DNA from: an uncultured Collinsella sp.
Lineage (GTDB): Bacteria > Actinomycetota > Coriobacteriia > Coriobacteriales > Coriobacteriaceae
Direction of reading: 5' to 3'
Length of the DNA: 64,000 nt
NCBI GenBank assembly: GCA_900541885.1
Contig: UQKW01000003.1
Location: forward strand, 1-64,000
The notes under the pieces are model-generated. The model saw only the letters and a list, made by a program, of their open reading frames with translations. It made no database searches and was not told the origin of the DNA. The position numbers were made by a program, and so were the translations under genes. Position 1 is the stretch's first letter, and each line of letters begins with the position of its first letter. Below, in pieces: positions 36,090 through 43,982 of the stretch.

Positions 36090-39089
36090 CTATTTCTTAA
36101 GAAGGTACGAATAGTTGTCGCGCACGGCCCTGATGGTCAGGCGGACGGCCTCGGGAAGACCGGTGTTGACGGCATCGACCGAGACGGTGCGGACCGTGCC
36201 GGCGACGCGAACCTTAAAGTGGTCCTCGTCCACGGCCAGGAAGCCCTCGTTCTCGGAGTTCTCCATGTCCTGCTCGCTCCAGAACAGGGTGAGCTTGTCC
36301 TTGTAGGGACGACCCTCCTGGTAGGGGCAGAACACGGCGCAGTTACCGCATTCGTTGCACATGCCGTCGACATGGACGACCTGATGCTTGGCCAGGCCCG
36401 GCACCTTAATTGCCACGTTGGCGCGGTTGGGGCACACATCGCAGCAGACCTCGCACACCGAGCCGCAGCCCAGGCAGCGGGTCTTGGTGCAGTTGCGCTT
36501 GTCGCGGCACAGCGACCCCTTGCGCTCGTAGCAGGTGTCCTCGCGGCCGGCCTGCTCGTTGCAGTCGGCGTACTTGTTAAAGTCCACGCCGGCGATGGCG
36601 CGGGCGACCTCGGCGGCGTCGGCGATAGCCTCGACCACGGTGGCCGGACCGCGACGGCAGTCACCGGCAGCCCAAACGCCCTCGACGCCGGTGGAGGTGG
36701 CGGCAAGGCGGCCGCGACGGTCGTGCTCGACGCCCGCGGCGTCGTACAGGCTGGCATCGATGCCCTCGCCCACGGCGCAGATCACCGTGGTGGCGGGAAG
36801 CTCGACGGTCTCGCCCGTGGCGACGGGGCTGCGGCGGCCGCTTGCATCCGGCTCGCCAAGCCCCATAACGTCGCAGGTCAGCACGGCGCCGTTGAGTGCC
36901 TTGGGCGCCAGCAGCTCGCAGAACTCAACGCCGTCGGCAAGAGCAAGATCAAGCTCTTCCTCGTCGGCGGGCATCTGCTTCTTGGTGCGACGATACACCA
37001 GACGCACGTTCTTCACACCAGCCAGGCGCTTGGCCACGCGAGCCGCATCCATAGCGGTGTTACCGGCGCCAATGACTACGACATCCTCGCCCAGCTCGAG
37101 CTTCTCGCCCTTCTTGGCGGCCTCGAGGAACTCCAGCACGTCGAGCTCGGCACCCTCGCCCAAGCCCGCAGAGCCGGGCATCCAGGCACCGGTGGCCACG
37201 ACCACGTTGGTAAAGCCCTGGGCCTTGAGCTCTTCAATGGAATCCACGCGAGCATTGAGCTGTACCTTGGCGCCAAAGGCCAAGCAGAGCTCGGCATCGT
37301 GAGAGATATCGTCACTGGCGATACGGAACTCGGGGATCACGTGACGGACCACGCCGCCGAGCGAATCGCGGGCCTCGAAGATGGTGACGGGCACGCCGGC
37401 ACGCGTCAGGAAGAACGCCGTCGCCAGGCCGGCCGGGCCGCCGCCGATAACGGCAACGTTGCGCTCGCCGTCGTTGGCGATGGCCTGGGCGCGCAGCTTG
37501 GGCAGCACGGCCGTCATGGCCTCGCGGGCGGCCTTGAGCTTGCTGGCGCGGATCTGGGCGCCCTCGGGCTCGTAGAACGCACGCTCGCAGGCACGGCCGC
37601 AGGGATGCGGGCAGATGGTACCGGTGATGAACGGCAGGGCGTTGCGCTCGATGATGATGTTGAGTGCGTCCTCGTAGCGGCCCTCGTCAACAGCCGCCAG
37701 ATAGGCGGGAATATCCTGCTGGATGGGGCAGCTCGTGCGGCACGGCGTGGTAAAGCAGTCGGAAAGCGGGCTCTTGCCGGCGACCTTGCGGTCGGGCAGC
37801 GGGCGCAGCGGCTTCTTGTAGAGCGGGTTGGTGAGCGAGTCGGTCTGGATCGCAGTCACGGCCCCGAGAGAGACGCCCGCGAACGGCTTGCCATCCAGGT
37901 CGGTAAACTCGCCAGCCATCTGGCTAAAGCGCTCGTAGCCACCAGGCTTGAGTACGTCGGTCGCCAGGGTGACGGGCCAAATGCCGGCATCGTACAGGGC
38001 GCGGATGTTGTAGACCGTAGCACCGCCAGAGTAGCTAATGCGCAGCTTGCCATCGAACTGCTCGGTAATGCGACGGGCGGCCTCGATGGTCAGCGAGAAC
38101 AGCGAACGGCCGGACATGTACATCTCGGTGGAGGGCAGCTCGTTCCTCGTCACGTCGACGGGGAACGTGTTGGTCAGCTTGACGCCAAACTCCAGGCCGC
38201 GCTCGGCACACAGGGCAATCAGACGCTCAAACATGGGCACAGCGTCGACCCACTGCAGATCCTCGCGGAAGTGCGTGTCATCGAAGACGATGTAGTCGAA
38301 GCCCAGCTCGTTGAGGCGCTGGCGAGCAAACTCATAGCCCAGCAGCGTGGGGTTGCACTTGATGTAGGTGTTGAGACCCTTCTCGGTAATCAGATAGGTC
38401 GCGATGCGCTCGATCTCCGCCGGCGGGCAGCCATGCAGCGTGGACTCGGTAATGGAGTTGGAGACGCGCGCCGGGATGGACTCGACAAACGCGGCATCGA
38501 CATTCTCAAACTTGTCCAGGTTAGCGAGCGCCCACGTGCGGCACTCGTTCCAAACCTCGGAGCCGCTGGCGTCCTTCATGCCCTCAATGTATGCATCGAC
38601 CTTGGGGCTCTTGATGCCCTCGAGGTCATAACCCACGGACATGTTGAAGACAAAACCATCCGGGCTGCCCAGGCCGTACTCGCGAGCGATCAGGTGGCAG
38701 GCAAACCATGCCTTCACGTACTCGGCAAAGGCCTGCGGAACCTCGAGCTCGGTCGACCACTCGCAGTTGTAGCACTCGTCCTGCGCCACGATGCAGGGCT
38801 TGTTCACACACTTGGAGAGCTCCTCGCCGTCCATAACCTGAACGGTCTTGAGCTCAAAGAAGCGGGAACCGGCCACGTAGGATGCCACGATGTTCTGGGC
38901 CAGCTGCGTATTGGGACCGGCGGCCGGGCCAAACGGAGTCTCGATGCGCTCGTCAAAAATGGGAAGCGCGCCCTCCTGGTTGGTCGTGACCATCTTGCGC
39001 ACGCCAAAGACGGCGCCCTGAGTCTTGTGCTCCTCGATGATCCAGTTCATCAGCTGCGAAAACGGGATCGGCCTCATGATGTCGCTCAT
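36090..39089 (-). CDS. ygfK: YgfK, Fe-S flavoprotein oxidoreductase
   Basis: A 999-residue multidomain protein. Residues 1-420 look like a TIM-barrel domain of the dihydroorotate/dihydropyrimidine dehydrogenase type. Next comes a GltD-like region with Fe-S cysteines (Cys445, 450, 454 and around 493-501), an FAD-binding GGGPAG at 549-554 and a pyridine-nucleotide GAGNTA at 674-679. The C-terminus has ferredoxin motifs (872-886, 911-921). It is often labelled a selenate reductase subunit, but its presence in urate clusters points to purine-derived substrates. The start ATG at 39089 follows GAGAGGAG. A 9-bp stem-loop (39189-39222) separates it from ssnA. Confidence 0.9.
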   Translation of the reverse strand: MSDIMRPIPFSQLMNWIIEEHKTQGAVFGVRKMVTTNQEGALPIFDERIETPFGPAAGPNTQLAQNIVASYVAGSRFFELKTVQVMDGEELSKCVNKPCIVAQDECYNCEWSTELEVPQAFAEYVKAWFACHLIAREYGLGSPDGFVFNMSVGYDLEGIKSPKVDAYIEGMKDASGSEVWNECRTWALANLDKFENVDAAFVESIPARVSNSITESTLHGCPPAEIERIATYLITEKGLNTYIKCNPTLLGYEFARQRLNELGFDYIVFDDTHFREDLQWVDAVPMFERLIALCAERGLEFGVKLTNTFPVDVTRNELPSTEMYMSGRSLFSLTIEAARRITEQFDGKLRISYSGGATVYNIRALYDAGIWPVTLATDVLKPGGYERFSQMAGEFTDLDGKPFAGVSLGAVTAIQTDSLTNPLYKKPLRPLPDRKVAGKSPLSDCFTTPCRTSCPIQQDIPAYLAAVDEGRYEDALNIIIERNALPFITGTICPHPCGRACERAFYEPEGAQIRASKLKAAREAMTAVLPKLRAQAIANDGERNVAVIGGGPAGLATAFFLTRAGVPVTIFEARDSLGGVVRHVIPEFRIASDDISHDAELCLAFGAKVQLNARVDSIEELKAQGFTNVVVATGAWMPGSAGLGEGAELDVLEFLEAAKKGEKLELGEDVVVIGAGNTAMDAARVAKRLAGVKNVRLVYRRTKKQMPADEEELDLALADGVEFCELLAPKALNGAVLTCDVMGLGEPDASGRRSPVATGETVELPATTVICAVGEGIDASLYDAAGVEHDRRGRLAATSTGVEGVWAAGDCRRGPATVVEAIADAAEVARAIAGVDFNKYADCNEQAGREDTCYERKGSLCRDKRNCTKTRCLGCGSVCEVCCDVCPNRANVAIKVPGLAKHQVVHVDGMCNECGNCAVFCPYQEGRPYKDKLTLFWSEQDMENSENEGFLAVDEDHFKVRVAGTVRTVSVDAVNTGLPEAVRLTIRAVRDNYSYLLKK

Positions 39090-39188
39090 AATGAGCTCCT
39101 CTCTGTAACGCCCGGCGAGACCGCGCGACGGGCGCAAATACGGTGTAGCGCTAGCACAGCGCCGGCGACCCCGCGGAGGCCGCCTATA

Positions 39189-39222
39189 CGCGCGTCGAAC
39201 GCGGCGAAACATCCGACGCGCG
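39189..39222. other. Intercistronic stem-loop between ssnA and ygfK
   Basis: CGCGCGTCG (39189-39197) pairs perfectly with CGACGCGCG (39214-39222) around a 16-base loop, just past the ssnA stop codon. It has no U-run. Confidence 0.4.
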
Positions 39223-39237
39223 TGAATCTACTTGTAA

Positions 39238-40593
39238 TTAGTAGGTGCGTTCGTTGAGCGTGCTCCAGAGCTTCTTGGACTCAGCCATGGTCCACGCGTT
39301 GATCTTGTCCTCATCAATGCCAACGAACTCGCGATCCTTGTATAGGACGCGGCCGTTGATGATGGTGGTGCGGCAGTTTTTGCCCATCATGCCAAAGAGC
39401 ATGTGGCCGTCGATGTTCTCCTCGCTCAGCGGCGTAAAGGGCTTGTAGTCCATGACGATGACGTCGGCGGCAGCGCCGGCCTCGAGCACACCGAGCTTGC
39501 GATCGAAGTACTTGCTGGCCATCTTGGCGTTGTTCTCGAACAGCATCGTCATTGCCTCGCACCAGCCCACGTTGGGCATAGCGGCGTTGTGACGCTGAAT
39601 GATCAGGAAGACCTTGAGGCTCTCGAGCATATCGTGGGTGTAGGCATCGGTGCCCATGCACACGGGGATGCCGCGGCGGAAGAACTCGAGCACGGGGGCG
39701 CAGCCTACGGCGTTGCCCATATTGGATTCTGGGTTGTTGACGAGCCAGGTACCGGACTCCTTGACGATATCCATCTCGGCAGGCGTCACGTGGATGCAGT
39801 GGCCGAGCATGGTGTCGGGACCCAGCAGGTTGTGCTGCAGCAGGCGCTCGACGGGGCTGATACCACCGCGGTTGAGGCGGGAATCCCACACGTCGTTCAT
39901 GCCCTCGCACACATGGATGTGGAAGCCGGTCAGGCCGTTGTTGGCCTCGGCCATCTTATCCATGGTCTCGTCCGAAAGTGTAAAGGTGGCATGTCCGCCA
40001 AACATGGCAGCGATCATGTGGTTGTCGTTGTCGCGACGCTCCTTGGCGGCCCACTGGGCAAATTCGGCGTTCTCGGCAATGGCCTGGTTGCATTTTTCCT
40101 GGCCGCGGCGATCGGAGACCTCGTAGCACAGGCACGAACGCATGCCCAGCTCCTGAGCTGCATCCTTAATGGTAAAGAGGCTTCCCGGGATCTCGCAGAA
40201 GCTCGCGTGGTGGTCGAAGATCGTGGTGACACCATCGCGAATGGAGTCCAGAATCGTGGCATAGGCGCTTGCCTTGGTGCCGTCGAGCGTCAGATTGTCG
40301 TCGATCTTCCACCACTGCTGCTCAAGATTCTCCAGGAAGTTGGTGGGGTTGCAGCCCTTAATGGCAAGGCCGCGGGCCAGACCCGAGTAGATGTGGGTGT
40401 GGCAGTTGATGAGTCCGGGCATGATGAGGTTGCCCTGGGCATCGACGTACTCGGCATCCGGGTACTTGGCCTTGAGCTCGCACTCGGGACCTACTTCGAC
40501 GATCGTATCTCCGTCAATGGCGACCGCACCGTTTGGAATGAACGGGGCCTGAGCATTGCGGGTAAAGACGGAACCGTTAGCGACCAGAAGCAT
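39238..40593 (-). CDS. ssnA: Putative aminohydrolase SsnA
   Basis: Metal-dependent amidohydrolase (451 residues) of the guanine-deaminase/chlorohydrolase group. The HxH metal motif is at 65-67 in NCHTHIYSG, with further conserved His in the GFHIHVCEG and GHCIHVT stretches and Asp in MGTDAYTHD. SsnA is a fixed member of the selenium purine cluster; a deamination or ring-opening step is expected, but the substrate is unproven. The ATG at 40593 follows AGGGAG; an in-frame ATG six codons earlier is less likely. Confidence 0.88.
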   Translation of the reverse strand: MLLVANGSVFTRNAQAPFIPNGAVAIDGDTIVEVGPECELKAKYPDAEYVDAQGNLIMPGLINCHTHIYSGLARGLAIKGCNPTNFLENLEQQWWKIDDNLTLDGTKASAYATILDSIRDGVTTIFDHHASFCEIPGSLFTIKDAAQELGMRSCLCYEVSDRRGQEKCNQAIAENAEFAQWAAKERRDNDNHMIAAMFGGHATFTLSDETMDKMAEANNGLTGFHIHVCEGMNDVWDSRLNRGGISPVERLLQHNLLGPDTMLGHCIHVTPAEMDIVKESGTWLVNNPESNMGNAVGCAPVLEFFRRGIPVCMGTDAYTHDMLESLKVFLIIQRHNAAMPNVGWCEAMTMLFENNAKMASKYFDRKLGVLEAGAAADVIVMDYKPFTPLSEENIDGHMLFGMMGKNCRTTIINGRVLYKDREFVGIDEDKINAWTMAESKKLWSTLNERTY

Positions 40594-40698
40594 AAATGCT
40601 CCCTTCAACATCAGGGGCGGGGTTTGACACCTCTGACATGGCGGAGTGCGAAGCGCCGGCCTACACCGGAAACGGGCCCTCTCCCGTCAACGCTTCAC

Positions 40699-40772
40699 CA
40701 AAGGGACAAACCCTTTGAAGTGCGGCTTGGCGCCGCATGACGTCGGCGGACGAGGCGATGCGCCCGCCGACG
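40699..40772. other. Three consecutive stem-loops between permease and ssnA
   Basis: CAAAGGG/CCCTTTG (40699-40717), TGCGGC/GCCGCA (40721-40737) and CGTCGGCGG/CCGCCGACG (40741-40772) follow each other within 74 bases of the 195-base gap. None has a U-run on the minus strand. They could slow degradation or partially terminate the permease message. Confidence 0.5.
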
Positions 40773-40788
40773 AATAGCACCGAATTGG

Positions 40789-42183
40789 TTACTTCTTGCT
40801 CTCGGGCAAGACCAGATCCACGGCAGCGTCCTTGGCAGCATCGATGTGCTGAGCCACGACCGGCGTCTGCGGAAGAATCAGGTTAAGGACAATGGCCATG
40901 ATGGCGGTGGGGGTTACGGCATTGGAGCCGATGACGGTGGGCACCCAGGTGGGCATACCCTCGCCGGCAAGGCAACCGCTGGCCATCCAGATACCCAGGC
41001 CAAAGACGACGGAGGTACCGACGATGGTGGTAGTGCGCTGCGTGAGGCCCTCGCGGGTGAACATGCGCACGCCGTTCATGGTGATGGTGCCAAAGACGCC
41101 GACGGTCGCGCCGCCGATGACGGGCTGCGGGATAGCGGAAAGGACGGCAGAGAGCTGCGGGAACAGGCCGGCGATGGCAAAGACGGCCGCGATGATCACA
41201 AAGACCCACTTGTTGACGACCTTGTTGGAGCAGATGATGCCCACGTTCTGGCCAAGGGCGCTGGTGGGAAGACCGCCCAGCAGGCCGCCGACCATAGAGG
41301 TGAGGCCCTGGGACACGATAGCGCCGGAGAGCTCGCGCTCGGTGGGCATACGGTCGATGGAGCCCAGGCAGGCGGCAGAGACGTCGCCGATAACCTGGAT
41401 GGCAACCATGGGGAACACGACGGCGAGGGTAATGCAGACCTCGGGATCAAACTCGAGCGCATAGGGCATGAGCTTGGGAAGGGCGAAGACCTGGGCGGTG
41501 GCGACGCTGGAGAAGTCGATCATGCCAAAGGGAATGGAGACGATCATACCAACGATCATGCCAAAGAACACGGATCCCAGCTTGAGCGTGCCCTTGCCAA
41601 AGTTGGCGAGCGCAAAGACCACGGCGAAGGTGATAAGAGCGACGCACCACGCCTGCGGGGTGCCCCACAGCGGCGTACCCATACCGCCGGCCATGTACTT
41701 GACGGCCGTGGGATAGAGAGAGACGCCAATGGAGAAGATGACCGTACCGGTCACGACGGGCGGGAACAGCCACTTGATCTTGCTGTAGGCCAGACCAAAG
41801 AGGACCGCGACGGCACCGCCGACAATCTCGCCGCCCAGCAGCGCGCCAAAGCTAAAACCCGAGGCACCCATGGCCTGCAGGGCCGGCAGGAACGCGAACG
41901 AAACGCCCATGACGATGGGCAGGCCGCCGCCGATACGACGGAAGGGAGCGAAGGCCTGAAGGGCCGTATCGATCGCCGAAAGAATGAGCGCGACCTGGAT
42001 GATGTCGGTGCTCTGCTGGCTATTAAAGCCGTAGACGCCGGCCATGATGACCGCCGGGGTAATGATGCCGGCAAACGATGCCAGTACGTGCTGAAGGGCA
42101 CACGGGATCATTTCCTTAACGGGAGGCATGCCTTCGCGAGTGAACAGGGCTTCAGTGCCGTTCGTAACCGTCTCCTGGGTCAT
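40789..42183 (-). CDS. NCS2 family xanthine/urate permease
   Basis: Inner-membrane nucleobase symporter of 464 residues with about 12-14 hydrophobic segments. The NCS2 landmarks are present: the QH pair in LQHVLASFAG (about 30-39) and the GGLPTSALGQNVGI motif that contacts substrate. Its cluster position makes xanthine or urate the likely substrate, similar to E. coli YgfU/XanQ. It is first in the right-hand catabolic block, directly upstream of ssnA. A promoter is predicted about 80 bases upstream. Confidence 0.9.
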   Translation of the reverse strand: MTQETVTNGTEALFTREGMPPVKEMIPCALQHVLASFAGIITPAVIMAGVYGFNSQQSTDIIQVALILSAIDTALQAFAPFRRIGGGLPIVMGVSFAFLPALQAMGASGFSFGALLGGEIVGGAVAVLFGLAYSKIKWLFPPVVTGTVIFSIGVSLYPTAVKYMAGGMGTPLWGTPQAWCVALITFAVVFALANFGKGTLKLGSVFFGMIVGMIVSIPFGMIDFSSVATAQVFALPKLMPYALEFDPEVCITLAVVFPMVAIQVIGDVSAACLGSIDRMPTERELSGAIVSQGLTSMVGGLLGGLPTSALGQNVGIICSNKVVNKWVFVIIAAVFAIAGLFPQLSAVLSAIPQPVIGGATVGVFGTITMNGVRMFTREGLTQRTTTIVGTSVVFGLGIWMASGCLAGEGMPTWVPTVIGSNAVTPTAIMAIVLNLILPQTPVVAQHIDAAKDAAVDLVLPESKK

Positions 42184-42535
42184 TTGACCACCAATCCTCG
42201 AAGTAGTTGTTTTCGCATCTAACGCTCTATTGTGACGCAGTGCGGGGTTGAGGTTGTGCCTTCATTGCATATCGTATTAAAGATGATTCTCATTCTCAAT
42301 AATAATTTTTTGTTATCAGACTATTCTTCAGCTGAAATAACGCATTTCCGCAGGTCAGGAAAGTGTCTGGTCAAAATACCATCTAACTTTTCTTTTGGTC
42401 AACCGTTTACCGCTTAATTCCTACCGTTCGTCTGCATTACGCAATGTACCTGCGGATATACGAGATGATGGGCAGCGTGTTACCATGAGAAAAAATTGTT
42501 ATGAACATTTCCGATTTCACCCAAAGGAGTTGCCC
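42184..42535. other. 352-base divergent control region between permease and its regulator
   Basis: AT-rich region with a promoter for the permease (42271-42299). The 5' part of the rightward frame (42395-42535) is treated as leader because the best ribosome-binding site lies at 42525. No other gene is visible. Confidence 0.6.
42271..42299 (-). promoter_or_regulatory. Promoter of the permease-ssnA-ygfK-xdhD block
   Basis: On the minus strand TTGAGA (42299-42294) and TACGAT (42276-42271) are 17 bases apart. The spacer contains GAATGAGAATCATC, a candidate operator dyad. Transcription would start near 42264. Confidence 0.5.
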
Positions 42536-43192
42536 GTGAACGAGACCGTACGTCGCTTTTTGCCGATGGTCGATTTTCTGGAGCAGATACTCGGCAAAAA
42601 CAGCGAAATCGTGCTGCACGATTTCTCGGATCCCGACCACGCCATCGTTGATATTCGCAACGGCATCGTGAGCGGCCGCAAGGTCGGCGGTCCCGCCACC
42701 GATCTGGCACTCAAGATCATGCACGACGCCAAGTATCGCGACCTGCCGTTTATTACGGGCTACGAGGGGCGCGGTGCCGGCGGCAAGACGTTGGAGTCAG
42801 CGACGTACTTTATCCGCGAGAATGACGAGATCGTCGGTATGCTCTGCGTCAACACCGACCTCTCGACCGTGCGCTCCATCAACGCCATGGCGCAGCAGCT
42901 CATGGCGTGCTTCGACGCGGCGCCGACGCGCACGGAGCCCGCCCCTATCGAGGTCGAAAGCCTTTCGGAGTCCACACAGGAGCTCATCGACCGCAGCATT
43001 GCCGAGTTGCTGAGCACGCGCGGGCTGGATGTGGCGTCGCTTGGTCAGAGCGACCGCGTGGACGTCATTCGCCACCTCAACGGCAACGGGGTGTTCATGC
43101 TCAAGGGCGCCGTGGCCTGCGCCGCCACCGCGCTGGGTATCTCGGAGCCCAGCGTCTACCGCTACCTGCAAAAAGTTCGCAAGGAGGGCTAA
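42536..43192 (+). CDS. YheO-like PAS/HTH transcriptional regulator (right block)
   Basis: A 218-residue paralogue of the regulator at 27889. The PAS domain starts with SEIVLHDFSD and has the shared NGIVSGRKVGGP stretch. The C-terminal HTH ends LGISEPSVYRYLQKVRKEG. A GTG start at 42536 is preferred because AAAGGAG lies 6 bases upstream and the length then matches the paralogue; an ATG at 42485 is possible. It is divergent from the permease and so is the probable regulator of the right-hand block. Confidence 0.82.
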   Translation: MNETVRRFLPMVDFLEQILGKNSEIVLHDFSDPDHAIVDIRNGIVSGRKVGGPATDLALKIMHDAKYRDLPFITGYEGRGAGGKTLESATYFIRENDEIVGMLCVNTDLSTVRSINAMAQQLMACFDAAPTRTEPAPIEVESLSESTQELIDRSIAELLSTRGLDVASLGQSDRVDVIRHLNGNGVFMLKGAVACAATALGISEPSVYRYLQKVRKEG

Positions 43193-43236
43193 CGGGCAAC
43201 ATGAAGCGCGGCTCCACAAGCGATCCGTCACTTGAC

Positions 43237-43275
43237 AAAAGACCCTGCAGCTCGCACGCGCTGCAGGGTCTTTTT
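43237..43275. terminator. Bidirectional terminator between regulator and ridA
   Basis: AAAAGACCCTGCAG (43237-43250) and CTGCAGGGTCTTTTT (43261-43275) form an 11-bp GC-rich core stem with T-runs on both strands. It serves the plus-strand regulator and the minus-strand ridA, which converge here. Confidence 0.9.
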
Positions 43276-43304
43276 GCATGTCATGTTTAGTTGTGGCCAA
43301 CGCC

Positions 43305-43682
43305 TTAGAGAGCGGCAACGACCTCGATCTCGACCAGACCGCCAGCCGGAAGGGCGGCAACCTGGAAGGCGCTGCGCGCGGGGAACGGGGCCTCGAACTT
43401 GGAGGCGTAGATCTCGTTCACGGCGGCGAAGTCGGCGATGTCGGCCAGGTAGACCGTGGTCTTGACGACATCGGCAAAGGTAGCGCCGGCAGCGGTCAGC
43501 AGGGCCTCGACGTTGGCGAGGGACTGCTTAGCCTGGGCCTCGACGCCCTCGGGCATCTTGCCGGTTGCGGGGTCGATGCCCAGCTGGCCGGACAGGAACA
43601 CCATGTTGCCGGTCTGGATACCAGGGGAATACGGGCCGATGGCTGCGGGTGCGTTATCGGAAGACACGACGGTCTTGCTCAT
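43305..43682 (-). CDS. ridA: RidA family enamine/imine deaminase
   Basis: Hydrolyses reactive enamines such as 2-aminoacrylate to keto acids plus ammonia, protecting PLP enzymes. The 125-residue protein has the conserved substrate-carboxylate arginine (Arg103 in PARSAFQVAALP) and typical GPYSPG at 16-21. The start ATG follows TAAGGAG. Its position at the border of the purine island fits a housekeeping link to YgeX, whose reaction passes through 2-aminoacrylate. A 13-bp near-perfect inverted repeat lies in its leader. Confidence 0.92.
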   Translation of the reverse strand: MSKTVVSSDNAPAAIGPYSPGIQTGNMVFLSGQLGIDPATGKMPEGVEAQAKQSLANVEALLTAAGATFADVVKTTVYLADIADFAAVNEIYASKFEAPFPARSAFQVAALPAGGLVEIEVVAAL

Positions 43683-43982
43683 GTTTATCTCCTTACGATC
43701 AGTTGAGAAAGCGTGAGCGCGGCGTTCACACCGGGAGGCACAGTTCGGTCTGAACACCGCGCTTGATTGGGATGGTACTCAAGGTTTCTGTTTGATGCAA
43801 GAATATTATCAGCTTGCGAGAATATTTTATCGCCCAACGGTCTCCCCGAACCGCTGAACGGTTCTCATGTGGAGCAGCCAGTCCAAGCTGCTGAAGACTT
43901 TATCCCGCTTGGAGCACGGGCATCGCCTGCCGCAACGGCGCCACTATACTTTTGATTATCTGAGCATTTTGAAAGGCAGGAT
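43683..43982. other. 300-base divergent gap between ridA and U32 gene, with an inverted repeat
   Basis: The ridA leader contains AGCGCGGCGTTCA (43716-43728), complementary to 43751-43763 at 12 of 13 positions. A small GAACCG/CGGTTC stem lies at 43849-43865. TATACT at 43943 is a possible -10 for the U32 gene, but no good -35 is paired with it. No ORF is evident. Confidence 0.45.

Noticed and set aside
36090..39089. Selenate reductase function for YgfK
   Set aside because: The name is historical. Domain content (GltD-like flavoprotein plus ferredoxins) and the purine-cluster context fit electron transfer in purine catabolism better.
36219..39257. 1012-residue open frame on the plus strand opposite ygfK, and similar long antisense frames opposite xdhD, the U32 gene (44178-46406), tyrS, ygeY and ygeX
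   Set aside because: They are antisense shadows of recognised genes: composition is dominated by Ala/Gly/Val/His/Asp repeats from GC-rich codon bias, with no ribosome-binding site or family motif, while the opposite strand carries clear catalytic motifs.
42277..42299. Fur-type iron box between permease and regulator
   Set aside because: GATGATTCTCATTC resembles part of a Fur site but lacks the full repeated hexamers, and lies in a promoter spacer; a dyad for the local PAS regulator is as likely.
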